Source: Cephalotrichum gorgonifer (taxonomy: Eukaryota > Ascomycota > Sordariomycetes > Microascales > Microascaceae). Taken from it: DNA of 64,000 bases. Below the pieces are notes generated by a model. It made no database searches, was not told where the DNA came from, and saw only the letters and a program-made list of their open reading frames with translations. Shown here one piece after another: positions 45,706 through 57,795 of the stretch. The position numbers were made by a program, and so were the translations under genes. Position 1 is the first letter of the stretch, and each line of letters starts with the position of its first letter. The stretch lies in contig ONZQ02000001.1 in the NCBI GenBank assembly GCA_900312665.1, positions 2,705,248-2,769,247 on the forward strand, in the 5' to 3' direction.

Positions 45706-48450
45706 TCACCCGGCACGACTTCCCTCCCTTGTCTCAGGCTTCGCCGCAGACTGGGACCCCTTAGTCTTCCTCCTTGCGGGCTGGTAGACGTCGTTGAAGT
45801 TCATGGCGACGCCGAGGAACCGCATGTCCACGTCGGGCTGGTACGCCAGGTCGCCCAGCAGGACCTGCAGCCTCGCGCGGAACGAGGATGACAGGTGCCG
45901 GAGGCGGTCCCGCAGGACGGGGAACTCGCTCCCGGGGGCGGCGGGGGCGAACGATGCGGGAGCGGGCGCGGGCGGGGTGGGCCCGTGGGCGTTGGAGGAG
46001 TAGAGGTCCGCCTCCTGGCGGCGCGTGAAGTCCGAGACGCTCCAGCTGTAGAGGCCGTCAACGGAGTCGCGGTACGCGAGCATGGTGCGGAGGAGGTCGC
46101 CCAGCTGCGACAGGTACGAGGTGCGGTCGTCCTCGCCGGCGTCCGGGTGGCGGCTGCTGCGCTTCGCGCCGAGGAGGCCCTTGTGCGTGATGTCGGTGAG
46201 GTAGCGGGTGTGCGCCTTGACCAGGTCGTCGAGGGTGCAGCCCTCGCGGCGGATCCGGGACTGGAGGGCGGCCCACGAGGACTCGATGACCTCGAAGAGG
46301 ATGTAGTACTGGAGCTGGCCGACGAAGTGGATCATCTCGGCCAGGACCCCGCGCGTGGACTTCCAGGCCTGGGCGACGGCCGGGTCCGACGTCTGGAGGA
46401 CCCCGCGCGCGCCCGTCATGCACTTCCGCCAGGTGGAGGAGAGGGCGAACTCGACGCGCTTGATGCGCCAGAGGAAGTTGAAGACCTTGAGGTACTGGCG
46501 GTTGCCCCACTCCGTCACGACCACGTCGACGGGCGCGTCGATCTTGTACTCGAGTGTGAAGCAGTCCCACCCGATGTCGCCGTGCGAGAGCTGCAGCATG
46601 CGCGCGTCGAGGCGGCGGAGCACCTCGGGGGAGTCGTACTGCGCGTTGGAGCCGCGGATGGCGTGCTCGAGCTGCGCCGTGAGGGTGTGGCGGTACTGCG
46701 CCCCCGCGGGGCGGTCGAGGTTGGCGGCGAGGGACTCCATCAGCAGCGCGATGAAGTCGCCCTGCCCGAGGAGGATGTAGTTCTTGAGGGCCTGCAGGTG
46801 CTCGAAGAGGTGGAACTTGGTCTCCATGAGGTCCATGAGGCGCTTCATCGTCGTCTTGTAGGCCTCGTCGATCCAGGCCTCCAGGGTCTCGGTGTCGCCG
46901 TACCGGAGCTCCTTCGACGCCGCCTTAGAGTACTCCATGACCCACTGGAAGTCGCCGCAGCTGTGGCGGATGAAGTTTAGGGACTTGCCAATGAGGAACA
47001 CCTTTTGCGCAAAGTCCTGGGTCGTGATGCTGGGTATCATGTCCTTGTCGATCTCATACTTGTCCTCCCAGACGCTGTTCCCTCCGGACTTCGCCTTGTT
47101 CGAGTCGCCGTCGCCGGGTGTCTGCTCCCTGACGAAGAACTCGAGGTAGGGGTCAACAAGCTCGCCGTCGTATATCCAGTGTCGGAGGATATCGTAGAAC
47201 GGTCGCGTGAATTGGCGGAGGAGGCGCTCTGCAAAGGCCGCCACCATGGGATCGCCGTGAGAAGAAGAGAAGCTGTGTATCATAGTGATGAGTTGGCCGC
47301 CCCTCTTCTTCTCAGACTCCTCCGCGATCAAACACATGAGCCGCAGTCCCATCGTTGCCTCTCTCGTCCACACCACGCACCGTTTCAGCGTCACGCCCGC
47401 GCTACCTATGCCTTGGCGGGGCGCTGTGCCGTCAAGGGATGATAACGCCCGCCGTATCTGTACTTCTAGGGTAGCTATCAGGTTCAGGTATGACCTCAGT
47501 TCGCTACCAATGGCGGCCCTCAGGCTCTGCCCGAGGAGCCCCTTGGCCGGCGACTTGACGAAAGTGTCCAGCTTCCGGTAAAGGAGAGACGGCTCGGCAA
47601 GCGTGTGTAACAGGGATATCATTGGAGCCGGAAGGGTGGGAGGCAGTGTGAGGGCGTCCTGTTTCTCAAAGGGCATCGTAGTAGAAGAGAGACCCTGCAG
47701 CGTGAAAGGCAGGTCGCGTAGGAGGGTTGGTTCGGCGGGGTTGGTTTCGGTATAGTTATCTGCTAGGTGCGTCGACTTTAAGGAGACGTCTCGTTTCGGG
47801 GACTCCCGCGCGGGAGTAGAGGAGACAGACGGCCTCTTCTCGTCCGCTCTACTCACGTCGCGTGCCTCTTTCGCCTGGGGGATTTTCCTGAGGCCGCCTT
47901 GCGCAAATGCTTCATTGAAGGCATCCTCGTCCGGCCTCTGGCCCGAGGTTGGTGGCTTCGGCTGTTGGCGGAGTTCCTGTGGTAAAGCTGCGGTCGCTCT
48001 GGGGAGGAAAGCACTCGGTGTAACTGGCAAAGGCTCGTTGGGGTCGGGGGAGTCGGCGAGCTGGTAGAGAAGATAGAGGATCGCCCATTTCTGATTCAGG
48101 ACGGGGAGGGAAAGGAGGCGGCTATAGAGGTTCGAGAAGCGCAGGGCCTGGCTGGGATTGGTTTGGATCAGCTTGCGCTTGATCATGTCAGACGCATGGT
48201 TGACGTCGGAAGAGACGGCCGGCGACTCGTGACTTCATCAAAGGGTTGAGCTTGTTAGCCGCTTCATCAAGGTTTCGCCGGGGTAAGTAGAAGGCATATC
48301 GCACCTCTCTAGGATGTTCTTGACGATCTCGAAACAGTGATCGTGCCTCTCCTGGGCTGCTTCTTCATCGTCATGGGGTCCGGGTGGAATCAAGTGGCTG
48401 ATCAGCTTATCAACGGCGTCGACGATCCGGTCGTCCCTGTTAGCCGCCAT
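45706..48450 (-). CDS. gamma-tubulin complex component 3 (GCP3/Spc98/Alp6)
   Basis: Exon 1 is 48450-48305 and exon 2 is 48232-45706, for 890 residues. The intron (48304-48233) has donor GTGCGA, branch GCTAACA and acceptor AAG, and joins KNILES to HESPAVSSDVNHASD in phase. The N-terminus MAANRDDRIVDAVDKLISHL is a typical GCP3 beginning. The GCP N-terminal domain (grip1) starts around residue 240 (LLRDLPFTLQGLSS) and the C-terminal gamma-tubulin-binding domain (grip2) around 560-860. Typical elements are HWIYDGELVDPYLEFFV, IGKSLNFIRHSCGD and NFLWRIKRVEFALSS. The protein acts with GCP2 and gamma-tubulin at the spindle pole body to nucleate microtubules. It is divergently arranged with the Hfi1 gene across 812 bp. 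A long antisense frame (45895-46980) is a GC-bias shadow. Confidence 0.9.
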
Positions 48451-49262
48451 GGTGGCATTCTGGTCCCGTTGTCAGAGGAGCAGAGGGAAGTGATGGGCCG
48501 GATCCCACAGTTTGGGCAGTAGCGTGACTTGAATAATCTCGAAAGTCCGGGCTAAGTTCTTGTCGTCGCTGTGGGCGGTCCTGGAGGCCTGGAGTCGAAA
48601 GCGAGACACCTCGCTGACGCGACAGATGGACGCGACCCGAGACTCGCGAGGGGTCCGCAACACAAGTAAATAGGTGGATAATAAGGTTGAAAATAAGGTA
48701 GGGAGGGGCAGCAGTGGGCAGACCTGTCGTGTATTAGTACACAAAACATAGAGCGTTTAGCCTGATAGAATTAGTATATGTACCTTCCTATTCAGAGTCG
48801 GCAACTCAACACGCACCAAGCGAATGCAGAAGAACTTGGGCTTCAAATATCAACTTTTATGTCAGGTAGTTGGAAGACTCAAGGGGGCTTCAGTTGCTTC
48901 TCAAACAGAAATACCGATTAAAAGAAGCAAGGGTGCTGCTGTCTGCTTCTACGCCGTAAAGTGCTCGCCCGAACTTCTGGTTGGAGCGCGCGACCGACTC
49001 TGACGGAGGCTCATCCCGACCACGTGACGCAATTTAGACGACGTGACGGACCGACACGACGTCGAACAACCAATCCATCCCAACTCTGCGCCCGAATCGG
49101 CTATCGATTTCGCCGCCATCACGGGCAGTTTTTATCTATCTGATGGGGGAACCGTGATCGCCGCAGCTCTGCAATCCCTTCTATGCGTCTAAAATCCACC
49201 TTTGCGCGTTGCGCCGTGGTCCTTCGCTACACGCGACGGACAAGTTGATTTCGCGGTGCGAC
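48451..49262. promoter_or_regulatory. divergent promoter region of the GCP3 and hfi1 genes
   Basis: An 812-bp spacer between two genes transcribed away from each other; it must contain both promoters and 5' UTRs. No specific element can be named with confidence. No gene or repeat seen. Confidence 0.5.
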
Positions 49263-50841
49263 ATGCCGGACATCGACATCGACCCCGCGGCCTTGAGCCG
49301 CCCTTCGATCAGCCTTTCCACCCCTACCCTATCAAGTAAATCCATCACAGTGTCAGCCCCCGGCTCCCAGAAAATCATCAAGACGAGTCAGATCATACCC
49401 CCCCGAATCGACCTTGAACCCCTCTATACCGCCCTCAAGGCCGTCATCCCCGCCGACCAATGGCTTGTGTACAAGGAGTCCACAACCCAGTTCCTGATAG
49501 GTGAGCTAGCATCGGCCCCCCCATCTGTGCGGCGTGTAGTGATTTTAGATGGCTCATATCTAACATTGGCTCCCAGGACGGCTAAACCAGGCTGAATACT
49601 CTGATCGCATCGGCCCGATTCTCGCCTCTCCGAGCGGCGAGAAAGAACACCTACATAACCAGCTTATTGCGGCCATATATGGAAATGTCACCCGCGAGAT
49701 GCCGGACCAGGGCCTTGCGCCCTGGGTTAGTGCTAACGACAAACCGACGACGAGTGCGGGCACGAAGCAGACCACCGGTGATGCTACGGAGCGCCGGTTG
49801 AAGGGCGAGGTCATGCAGCTACCTAGCAGGGACCGCAGACGCATCAAGGATTTGATGAACAATGAGGTATGTCTAGAAGCCGTGGCAGCTCAATCTGGAC
49901 CTACTCGCGGTATCTCGGTAATTAACGCGTGGTCTCTCCCTAGTTTGATCCATACGACCATCTTGCCGGTGCCTTCTCGGAATCGTCCAGGAGACCTTTT
50001 AGGGTAGTAGATGTTGCACAGAGCGCCGCGGGTATTAATAACATGAGTAAGCACCGTCCTAGCTCCCGTGCTCGGATAGACGACATAATGTTAATCAACC
50101 CACCCTCTAGACTTCGACTTGGAGATTCGAAAGCGATTTGCCGTACCCCTGGCATCAGAGTCGGGCGAGTTCCCTGACGTGTCCGTAATTGAAGGAAGGA
50201 TGCTTCCATTCTGCTACGAAGCTGGGCTTGTGTCTGGACACGCCCAGGATGCCGCGCAGCTGATGTTGGTTGCGACGGAAGCCTACATGAAGGACATACT
50301 ATCCACTGTCTTTAGCCGGACAAGAAGCAATGCCCCGGGGGCATCCGGGGGTACAGGCCTCAACGTCGGAACCAGCTGGATCCAAACCCACGCGTACAAG
50401 AAACAGCTGGCCATCGAAGAGGCGGCTTGTCGGCGGGGGGAGATCACCAGGGACAAGGGTGGCCTTTTGCCCGTGGAGGCCAAAGCGGCGAGTGAACGAG
50501 GGCCACTTGGCCTCTCCGATATGCAGCTGGCTATGGAGTTGGCCGATATTGGTACCGCCAACTTCCCCGTCATCGCAACATCCATTACTCATGGGTATCG
50601 CGAAGGCGAATTAGAACACTGGGACGAATACACCTGGCTCCCGGGCGAAGGAGCAGCCGAGGGGCCGGGCACTGTGCCTCCACGACCAGCAATCAATGGT
50701 ATACAGCATGTCGACCTACCTAATGGGCACGGAGAAGTGATGGACATCGACGACGACGACGATATGTGGTGGGAGGGAGGAGACGATCGCGACAGCAATC
50801 AGCTCAATTCCGTGCTGGACTCATGTTTCAACGTCGGATAA
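49263..50841 (+). CDS. hfi1: SAGA complex subunit Hfi1/Ada1
   Basis: Four exons: 49263-49500, 49577-49866, 49944-50046 and 50111-50841, for 453 residues. Donors are GTGAGC, GTATGT and GTAAGC; acceptors are CCAG, CTAG and CTAG; phases agree. The start MPDIDIDPAALSRPSISL follows the previous in-frame Met by 18 codons and fits fungal orthologs better. Conserved SAGA-Tad1 features are LEPLYTALKAVIPADQWLVY, FLIGRLNQAEYSDRI, HLHNQLIAAIYGN and RRRIKDLMNNEFDPYD. The histone-fold-like region begins RMLPFCYEAGLVSGHAQDAA. An acidic Asp-rich tail closes the protein. Hfi1 is a structural core subunit of the SAGA coactivator, pairing with Taf12; it is nuclear and needed for promoter histone acetylation. 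Confidence 0.9.
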
Positions 50842-51589
50842 CTAGGGCCCGTAACGGCCCTGGGGTGATAGAGATGCACGGCAGTTCAGTACCAGCACGC
50901 TGGGCCGGCACACGCAACAGCTGGCCTCGGATAATCGATCTCCGCGAGTGAAGTTGCGCAAATGCATCGAGCCCAAGTGGGCGGTCATTGGAGAGAGGCA
51001 TGACTTGAACGGAACTCGAAGGAACGAACCGACACAACACAGAACGGCACAGACGAAACCTCTCTATGACGGTACAAGACGGCGTTTGCAAAGCTTTGCG
51101 CAGATTCCCATCTGCCTCATTTCTTGTCTCTTTTTTTCTTTATTGTTTTGTCCTGGCGTTTGGCAAAGTTGCATACCGGCCAGCATTGGGGGAAACGGCG
51201 CAAAGAAGGAATCTTGTCCCTTTGGACTTTGGGTGGGGCGGGCGTGTAAATAGTGAAACCTTTTTCTCTCCCTTGCGCATATATATTTTCTTCTTGTTCT
51301 TTCGTCTCCTTGGTTGGCTACACACTTTTCTATCGTGTTACCTACTCCCATGCTTTTTTTCTTTCTGGTCTCTGGGGGGTTCCTTTGTCTTTTTGTCACT
51401 CAGATCCGCGTTGTACTAGTAAGGAAGAGAAAAACGGGGAGTGGGGTGTTTGACCCCGTGGAAAGGGTGAAAGGGGGGAGGTCCATCTGGATGTCACACG
51501 GAACAGGATACGAGGGCAGCGGCGTGGTTGGGTATAATTCTCGCTTTTGCGTTAGCAGCTGTGTACTTTACGGACGATACCCGGGGGGT

Positions 51590-51605
51590 GGGGGGGGGGG
51601 GGGGG
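51590..51605. repeat. poly-G tract (16 bases)
   Basis: Sixteen consecutive G residues just after a G6T stretch, downstream of hfi1. Confidence 0.8.
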
Positions 51606-52437
51606 TCGGGGAAGATGATCGAGGGGTCTTTTGGAGTTTCTGTGTGTACTGTACCAGGGGACTAAAGCAATAGCAATGGATGCCTGTTCTACAATCCCCT
51701 CTTCCCATCTTGCTAGGCGGTGGTCTTTAGTTGTTATTCACGTAATGTCAGGGGGCGGCTCCTACATGTGGGTTTGTTTCTAAAAGTCCGATAGCACAGG
51801 TAAGCCGGACCAAGGTACATGCTTTCAGTTTCACACATATCGGATAGAAGACAGGCTCACATTCTTGAAGATGCCAGACGCGGGTACCCACATTCGAGGT
51901 ATATGTAGGATGGACCCAGAGATGCTGGTCGTCACCCAGCCAGGTCATATGGACACCCACACATACACCCACGCTTCTTGGTACTATACCCTCCGATAAT
52001 GCCAAAATAACAAGAACAGAACGGCCGCACTCCTTGGGCAAGGGTCTCCACTTGCGCCGGCAAACGTGACCGCCTTTTGCTCTGGGTTAACGTGGAAAGG
52101 CTTCTAGAACCCCCACCAGTATTACTAAAGTACGGCATGCCGTGTTCGGGGGGGTAAGTTGAGTTGCTTCACGGGGCTTTGGGGGTCTGGGAGAGGGGCG
52201 CTATGTGCCCGGAAGGGAATAGCGCCTGTTGAAAATGTGACTTTGATAACGCGGGATTCGCGTTGTGAGGTCATCGGTCATCTTACGAGGATACTAGTAT
52301 GTGTACTCGTCAAGGATGGCGTGAAAGTGGGGATGGGAGCGAGAGGATCGGCGGGAGAGGGTCCCTCCAAGGTCATCTCTGGGCGGGCAAAAGGGATGAA
52401 GCCCTCGGCATGACCTTACGAGAATAGTTGGGAGGGT

Positions 52438-52450
52438 GGGGGGGGGGGGG
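52438..52450. repeat. poly-G tract (13 bases)
   Basis: Thirteen consecutive G residues in intergenic DNA, about 230 bp before the fourth motif cluster. Confidence 0.75.
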
Positions 52451-52676
52451 TACGGTCATCTACTCGTCCTCTATTGCGGCGGTATCGCGATGGGGTTGCT
52501 TTATTGCGACCAAAGACCGAAATATTCTTCATGCACGTCCCTAGGCGACTAGGCTAGAATGGGTCGTCCCCGGGACCAAAAGTGGCTTCCCGTCGAACGC
52601 TTGTATGAAGAAACTTGCTCGCTTCGGCGGGCAAAGAACACTATCCATTATCCGTCGTCCTTGACCCCTGTCTTCG

Positions 52677-53710
52677 TACTCGTAGTGGAGGGACGGGTCG
52701 GCAAGAGCCAATATCATGCTCGAAACTCCCTGGATAGGGAACAGAAGATGCCGGGGACCAGAGACTAAGAGCGGGATAGAGAAGGGGGAGGGTGTCAACG
52801 GCGGACTAAGGTAGGCCCAGCCCGCTGAGGAGAGAGTCTAGAAGGAGGAGAATGGACCATGGAGAAACTAAGAACCGAGAACGGGGAAGGGAGACGAAGG
52901 GGGAAGAGGGAAGGGAGAGGGGAGAAGGTGGGGCGCGGCGAGAACCTACCAGCTGGGATCGGGATGTGCCCGTACAAGTACGAGTATGATTCTTGCAGGC
53001 ACACAGCGGAGATTACAGGTATACCGGCTGCAGCGGCTTACTACGAGTATGCTTCGTCCTTGTACGGTCTGCACCTGCACCTGCACCTCTGCGGGTCGAG
53101 GGGGCAGGGTGGAGGGGAGCAACACGGGGAATACATCTATCCATGTGGGCAGATACAAGTACAAGTACGAGCACAAGTTACTGCGCGCTAGTTCACCCAC
53201 CATCCCGTCATCGCAAGACGAGATTAGCGCTGGTTTCTACGGCATCGAATGGGCTTACCAGCCAGACACGCAGCGAGCCAATCTCGTGACGGGAATGGTA
53301 CGTACCAGTCATGCCGCACCAGCAGCGTACAGTACATGGTGCTGTTTCCATGATTTGCAGCGGGTATCCATCTTGAGCACACCGCAATGTACTCGTACGA
53401 GTTAGAGTTGGGGAAATTGGGGGCCTGAGAGGGCGGGTCCGAGGGGATTGGGTAACCTCGATCCATCCGGAGGCTGGCTGGGAAGGAGCAACCCGCCTCT
53501 TTACAAGTACAGGTAGGTAGGTAGGTATACGAGTACGTGACGTGACGAGGGAAGAAGGGGACAGACAACATGAGAAAAGGGAGGGGAAGGAGCAGTCGAG
53601 CGGGCGCAATCCATGCGGGAAAACATCTCCATGAACAGTACTTTGCACTAATTTCCCGAGTGAAATATTGGTTTATGGATGTGTTTGCAACGGCGAAAAA
53701 ACTACGAGTA
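52677..53710. repeat. densest TACTYGTA/TACRAGTA cluster
   Basis: Exact copies start at 52677, 52973, 52979, 53042, 53154, 53160, 53390, 53502, 53528 and 53703, ten in about 1 kb. Overlapping pairs occur at 52973/52979 (TACAAGTACGAGTA) and 53154/53160 (TACAAGTACAAGTA). Most copies are in the RAG orientation, the opposite of the 10-12 kb cluster. Confidence 0.8.
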
Positions 53711-54519
53711 GGGGATGGATGAAATAACTGCTCGCGGAACCTCAGGGAGTCGGAGTTGGAGTCGGAGGATTTCCAATTTCAATTTACCCTCTGAGGCGGC
53801 AGGGGGCTCGGCGGGCCCCCAGCAAGGAATTGTATCGGGACAGGGAACAGTCCCGGAACAGGCCACAGACACGATTCGAGAACTGGTCCATGCGTCTTCT
53901 AGAATTGTTCGATTGGCTGCGGGGTCATTCTTACCCACCTTTTTAGAGCACCACGATATTACGATCAGAGCAGTTTGCCCCCCCACCACCACCCCCGCCC
54001 AGCTCCCCAGCTCCCCCAGCTCCCCCAGCCATTGTACCCAGGACACTCGCGCCCAGCACTCAGTACCTACCACCCACCACCCAGCAGAATATCCCCTTCC
54101 TCCCTAGCTCATCTCATCTCATCCCATCCGGCAAAGTCCAGGGCCAAACGTCCCATCGTCATAAAACCTGGTGCGCCCGTTGAATGAGAGTCAGGAAAAA
54201 AAGCTCTACTTGTAGTCATCACATTCCCCATCACATACATCGGCCAATTCCTCCCCCCGCTTTACTTTCCGTTCCTGTTTTCCTACTTCACATTTCATCT
54301 CACACGCCTCTTGTTCCTTTGCTTCGGACCTTCGTCCCTCGTTCCTCGCCCCGCCCGGCTCTTTGTGTGACATCAGAACGCACGCTCCTCCCCCCTCATA
54401 GACCCGGTACGTCCCTCCCAAAGCTTCTCTGCGCCTCCGCCCGAGCCTTCTCTGCAGCTACCTCCTTCGGAGCCCACCCACCCCTTCTCCCTCTAGTTCT
54501 CTTAGTCACACTCCTCTTA

Positions 54520-54536
54520 CCCCCCCCCCCCCCCCC
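54520..54536. repeat. poly-C tract (17 bases)
   Basis: Seventeen consecutive C residues in the pyrimidine-rich region upstream of the PKA regulatory-subunit gene, followed shortly by a second C run. Confidence 0.8.
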
Positions 54537-55959
54537 TGCCCCCCCCCAAAAGGGCATTCCAGCACCCGCGTCGCGCCATTCCAACCCTTTGCCAATGCAT
54601 ATTCTCTAAACCCAGCCAATCTCCCTTCCTTTGTCCCTGCCGTAAACATCTTGATCCCAGACCCGGCGACAACTCCGTACTTACAAGTCTCGACACCACC
54701 AGCGCTCCAGAGGATCGATACTCAATAACCCCCTACCAAAAATCAGCCCAATCCTTCCCCCCTCGTTTCCAACCTAAGTTGCCCCACGGCTCTATCCTGG
54801 TCTACCTACAAAGCTCTCCCTAGGGGCAAGCCTCATTCTCCAAGTAAGTGTCAAGAACTCGTGAAACGTTTTCTTTTTTTCCCCTTCAGCCTGGTGGGTG
54901 GGACCTTCTTTCCCGCCTTGTCGTCATATCCGCCACAAGCTTGGAAAGGCGTTTGGTGGTGGAGGAGGTGGTGGTGGTGGCCTGTGCTTCGTTTCTTTGT
55001 TTCGTCTCTTCTCTCAAAAGGGTCAGCCCAGTGTCTGTCATGTCTATCCATCCATCCCTTGCATGCAAAGCTATTGGGCTTTTTTCTTCTTCGGCAACAC
55101 GGTCCCCAATCCAGACCCATCCGCCTGCCTCCTGCCCCCATCGAGCTCAGCAGCAGCTCTTTCTTTCACATCTCCTCCGTCTTTATCGCGGGGCCGCCTT
55201 ACGTCAGGCCCCAACTCACCCGAAACCTAAAGCAGGCAACCTTTGATTCCCAAGCAACTGTCCGTTTCCATCATTCTGTTCCACCTGCGCACGCACGACC
55301 TGTGGCAATTAGTATCGTCAGCCCCCTCTTCCACCCTCTTTCACCAGCTCATGCCATCTCACCCCTGGCTTGGGTTTAATATCCCCGTCAGTCTCAGGCC
55401 TTGTTCCATCATGTTTCCTTACACCAATTGGCCCCTGCAACCCGCTCATGGTCTTTCACACGCTGCTGTTACCTGAGGAGACTGCATAGCTAACTTACTC
55501 CGTCGAATTGCAGGTCTTGGGAAGACGCAGACCATCTTATCTGAATCTTTTAGGTATATATCTTCCCCCGCGGCCCCGCGCCCATACCTTCAACATCCCA
55601 CTCCTTACCTCCCCCCCCACCTCATATCACCCGCCACCGTTAGCATCAAGAAGCGCAGTGCACCGGTTCCAACGGACGTTTCCCCTCATGGATTGCTATT
55701 GGACGCTTACCGGAACTCTATAGTAGGACTTGAAACGAGTCCTCGGAAGACATCAGGTTTGCTAGACGTTCTCCGGCATTGGCAGACCACAGTTTGATTT
55801 GTGTATCGAACGCGACAGTCGCCCCTCCGCGCTACAGACATCGAACTTCGAGCTCTCATTACACCCTAAGGCAAGAAAAATCCGTGAGCCCGAGGGATTC
55901 GCAAAAGATAGACGGAAGCCACGATTTATACCCTACGGTGGATGCCTTGATCTGGCTGG

Positions 55960-57165
55960 ATGTCTTCCCCGTTTGCCAACCCCTTTGGCGGAGGCGCCGC
56001 AATGCAGAGTCTAGCCGAAGTAGACGAGAACGAGACCATGTCACCATCCACATCGCTCGGCTTCGGAGGGGATGGTGGAGCGGTATTCAACACTCCGTTC
56101 CACGCCGACAGCAGCGCCGCTTCTCATCCATCCGGGGTACGAAGCCCACCCAACCCCGGGTCGTACCCAGCTCAATATAATTTCGCGCGTCGGACGTCTG
56201 TCTCGGCCGAATCCCTGAAGCCCAGCGCCGACACGGCCGACAACTGGAGCCCGCCCTTCCACCAGAAGACGCCCGACCAGCTCGAGCGGTTGAAGAACGC
56301 CTTAAAAGACAACTTCCTGTTTGCCCACTTGGACGACGAGCAGTATTCCCAGGTTTTGGGCGCGTTGGTTGAGAAGCCGATCCCCGCAAAGGACATTCGG
56401 GTATGACTTTAGAATTTGGGATTGGACTTGAATGTTAAGGCGATGAAAGCTAACAAGCTGCAGGTCATCGTGCAAGGAGACGTGGGTGACTACTTCTACA
56501 TTGTGGAAAAGGGTAGCTTCGATGTCTACGTACATCCTTCTGGGAGCGTACAGCCTGGACCGTCGGGGCTGGGGGATCATGTTGGCACCATTAACGCGGG
56601 CGGTTCTTTTGGTGAGCTGGCTCTTATGTACAACGCTCCCCGAGCCGCCACTGTCGTGTCGGCCACGCCCAATTCAACGCTCTGGGCCCTCGACCGTGTC
56701 ACATTCCGCAAAATCTTGCTAGAGTCCTCGTTTGCGAGGAGGCGCATGTACGAGCAGTTCCTTGCGGAAGTTCCCCTACTGTCGTCGCTCACGCCGTACG
56801 AGCGGTCCAAGATCGCCGACGCCCTCGAGTCGTCTAAGTTCTCGGCCGGGGACACCATCATCAAGGAGGGCGATCCGGGTTTGACTTTTTACTTGGTGGC
56901 CAGCGGGGAAGCTGAGGCGTATAAAGCCGGCGCCGAGGGGGTAGTGAAACAATACCAGAAGGGCGACTTCTTTGGGGAGCTCGCGCTGCTTAATGATCAG
57001 CCGCGGGCAGCCTCCGTTGTCGCGAAGACGGATATCACTGTCGCAGTTCTAGGGAAGAATGCGTTCCAGAGGATGCTCGGGCCGGTGGAAAGTATTATGA
57101 GGCGGACCAAGTACGTCGGAGTGAAATCCGGAGTGGAGGAGATGGACCCACTGCAAAAGGACTAG
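55960..57165 (+). CDS. cAMP-dependent protein kinase regulatory subunit
   Basis: Exons 55960-56400 and 56464-57165, 380 residues. The intron (56401-56463) has a GTATGA donor, GCTAACA branch and TGCAG acceptor. Residues 1-70 are disordered (SSPFANPFGGGAA...). The pseudosubstrate site RRTSVS lies at residues 77-82, with Ser at the phospho-acceptor position. Two cyclic-nucleotide-binding domains follow, each with its phosphate-binding cassette: FGELALMYNAPRAATVV in A and FFGELALLNDQPRAASVV in B. The C-terminus is VKSGVEEMDPLQKD. It inhibits the PKA catalytic subunit until cAMP binds, controlling growth and conidiation. No N-terminal docking/dimerisation helix pair is visible in this model. Upstream of the Met an in-frame stop lies four codons away with no acceptor between, so any such domain would need splicing further in. 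Confidence 0.9.
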
Positions 57166-57795
57166 ACGGGATTTGGACGGAAGTGGGGTTACAGGGGAAG
57201 GGGGAGAGAAAAGGGGGTGAGAGGGTGGTTTGGAGAAAAGGGCAATTGGACGAATATGGAGAAAACAAGTGCGGGCCCGCGGACCCTGTCAGCTACACCC
57301 TCCTCCTACCCGCATACATGCATCTAGCATCTTTCCCCGGCTCTCGGGTTCGCTGATGCCACGTTTACATGCCCATTGGATGGATTGGGTGACAAGGCGA
57401 GGCCGCCATTTCGACGAGTGTAGATTGCCGTGCTGGAAGGTAAGGTGTCATGTTACATAGGTGATTACGATGGCGTTAACGAGATTTATACATTTCTTCT
57501 TTTTGATTCGTTGGTGGGCGGCTTTCTTGTCCCGTGAGGGACTCACTGGTGTGTGTATATGCCCACGTTCTCGATAGCTGTGATTATAGCTATGCCTGTA
57601 TCGCTCGGCCGGGGTCATCCTGAGGCTGGACATTTGAGCATCTTAAACTGGCGGTGCATCGTGCCCGAAAGCGACAGCAGCCTTGGTTATTATCTTAATC
57701 CAGGACCAATCCTCGCATGTAGTCTATTCCTCAAATCCTCGCCCCAACCCCGCATCCTCCCCTCCTCCCCGCAAAAAAAGCCTCCCTCCCATCCC
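57166..57795. other. convergent 3' intergenic region
   Basis: About 630 bp between the PKA regulatory-subunit and Spf27 3' ends. No gene or repeat seen. The plus-strand frame crossing 57553-58326 is antisense shadow of Spf27. Confidence 0.5.

Larger units (their letters stand above)
50842..55959. other. 5.1-kb gene-poor region and PKA-R leader
   Basis: No supported gene. It contains a 16-base G run (51590-51605), a 13-base G run (52438-52450), the fourth motif cluster (52677-53710), a GTAG tetranucleotide repeat (about 53514-53527) and a 17-base C run (54520-54536). From about 53950 to 55960 the DNA is strongly C/T-rich and looks like the long leader of the PKA regulatory gene. A plausible untranslated intron runs 54844-55513 (GTAAGT donor, GCTAAC branch, TTGCAG acceptor). 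Confidence 0.45.

Noticed and set aside
45895..46980. 361-codon plus-strand open frame
   Set aside because: It lies wholly antisense to the GCP3 coding region. Its Val/Glu/Leu/Arg-rich composition is the mirror of GC-ending codons on the real strand, and no domain is visible.
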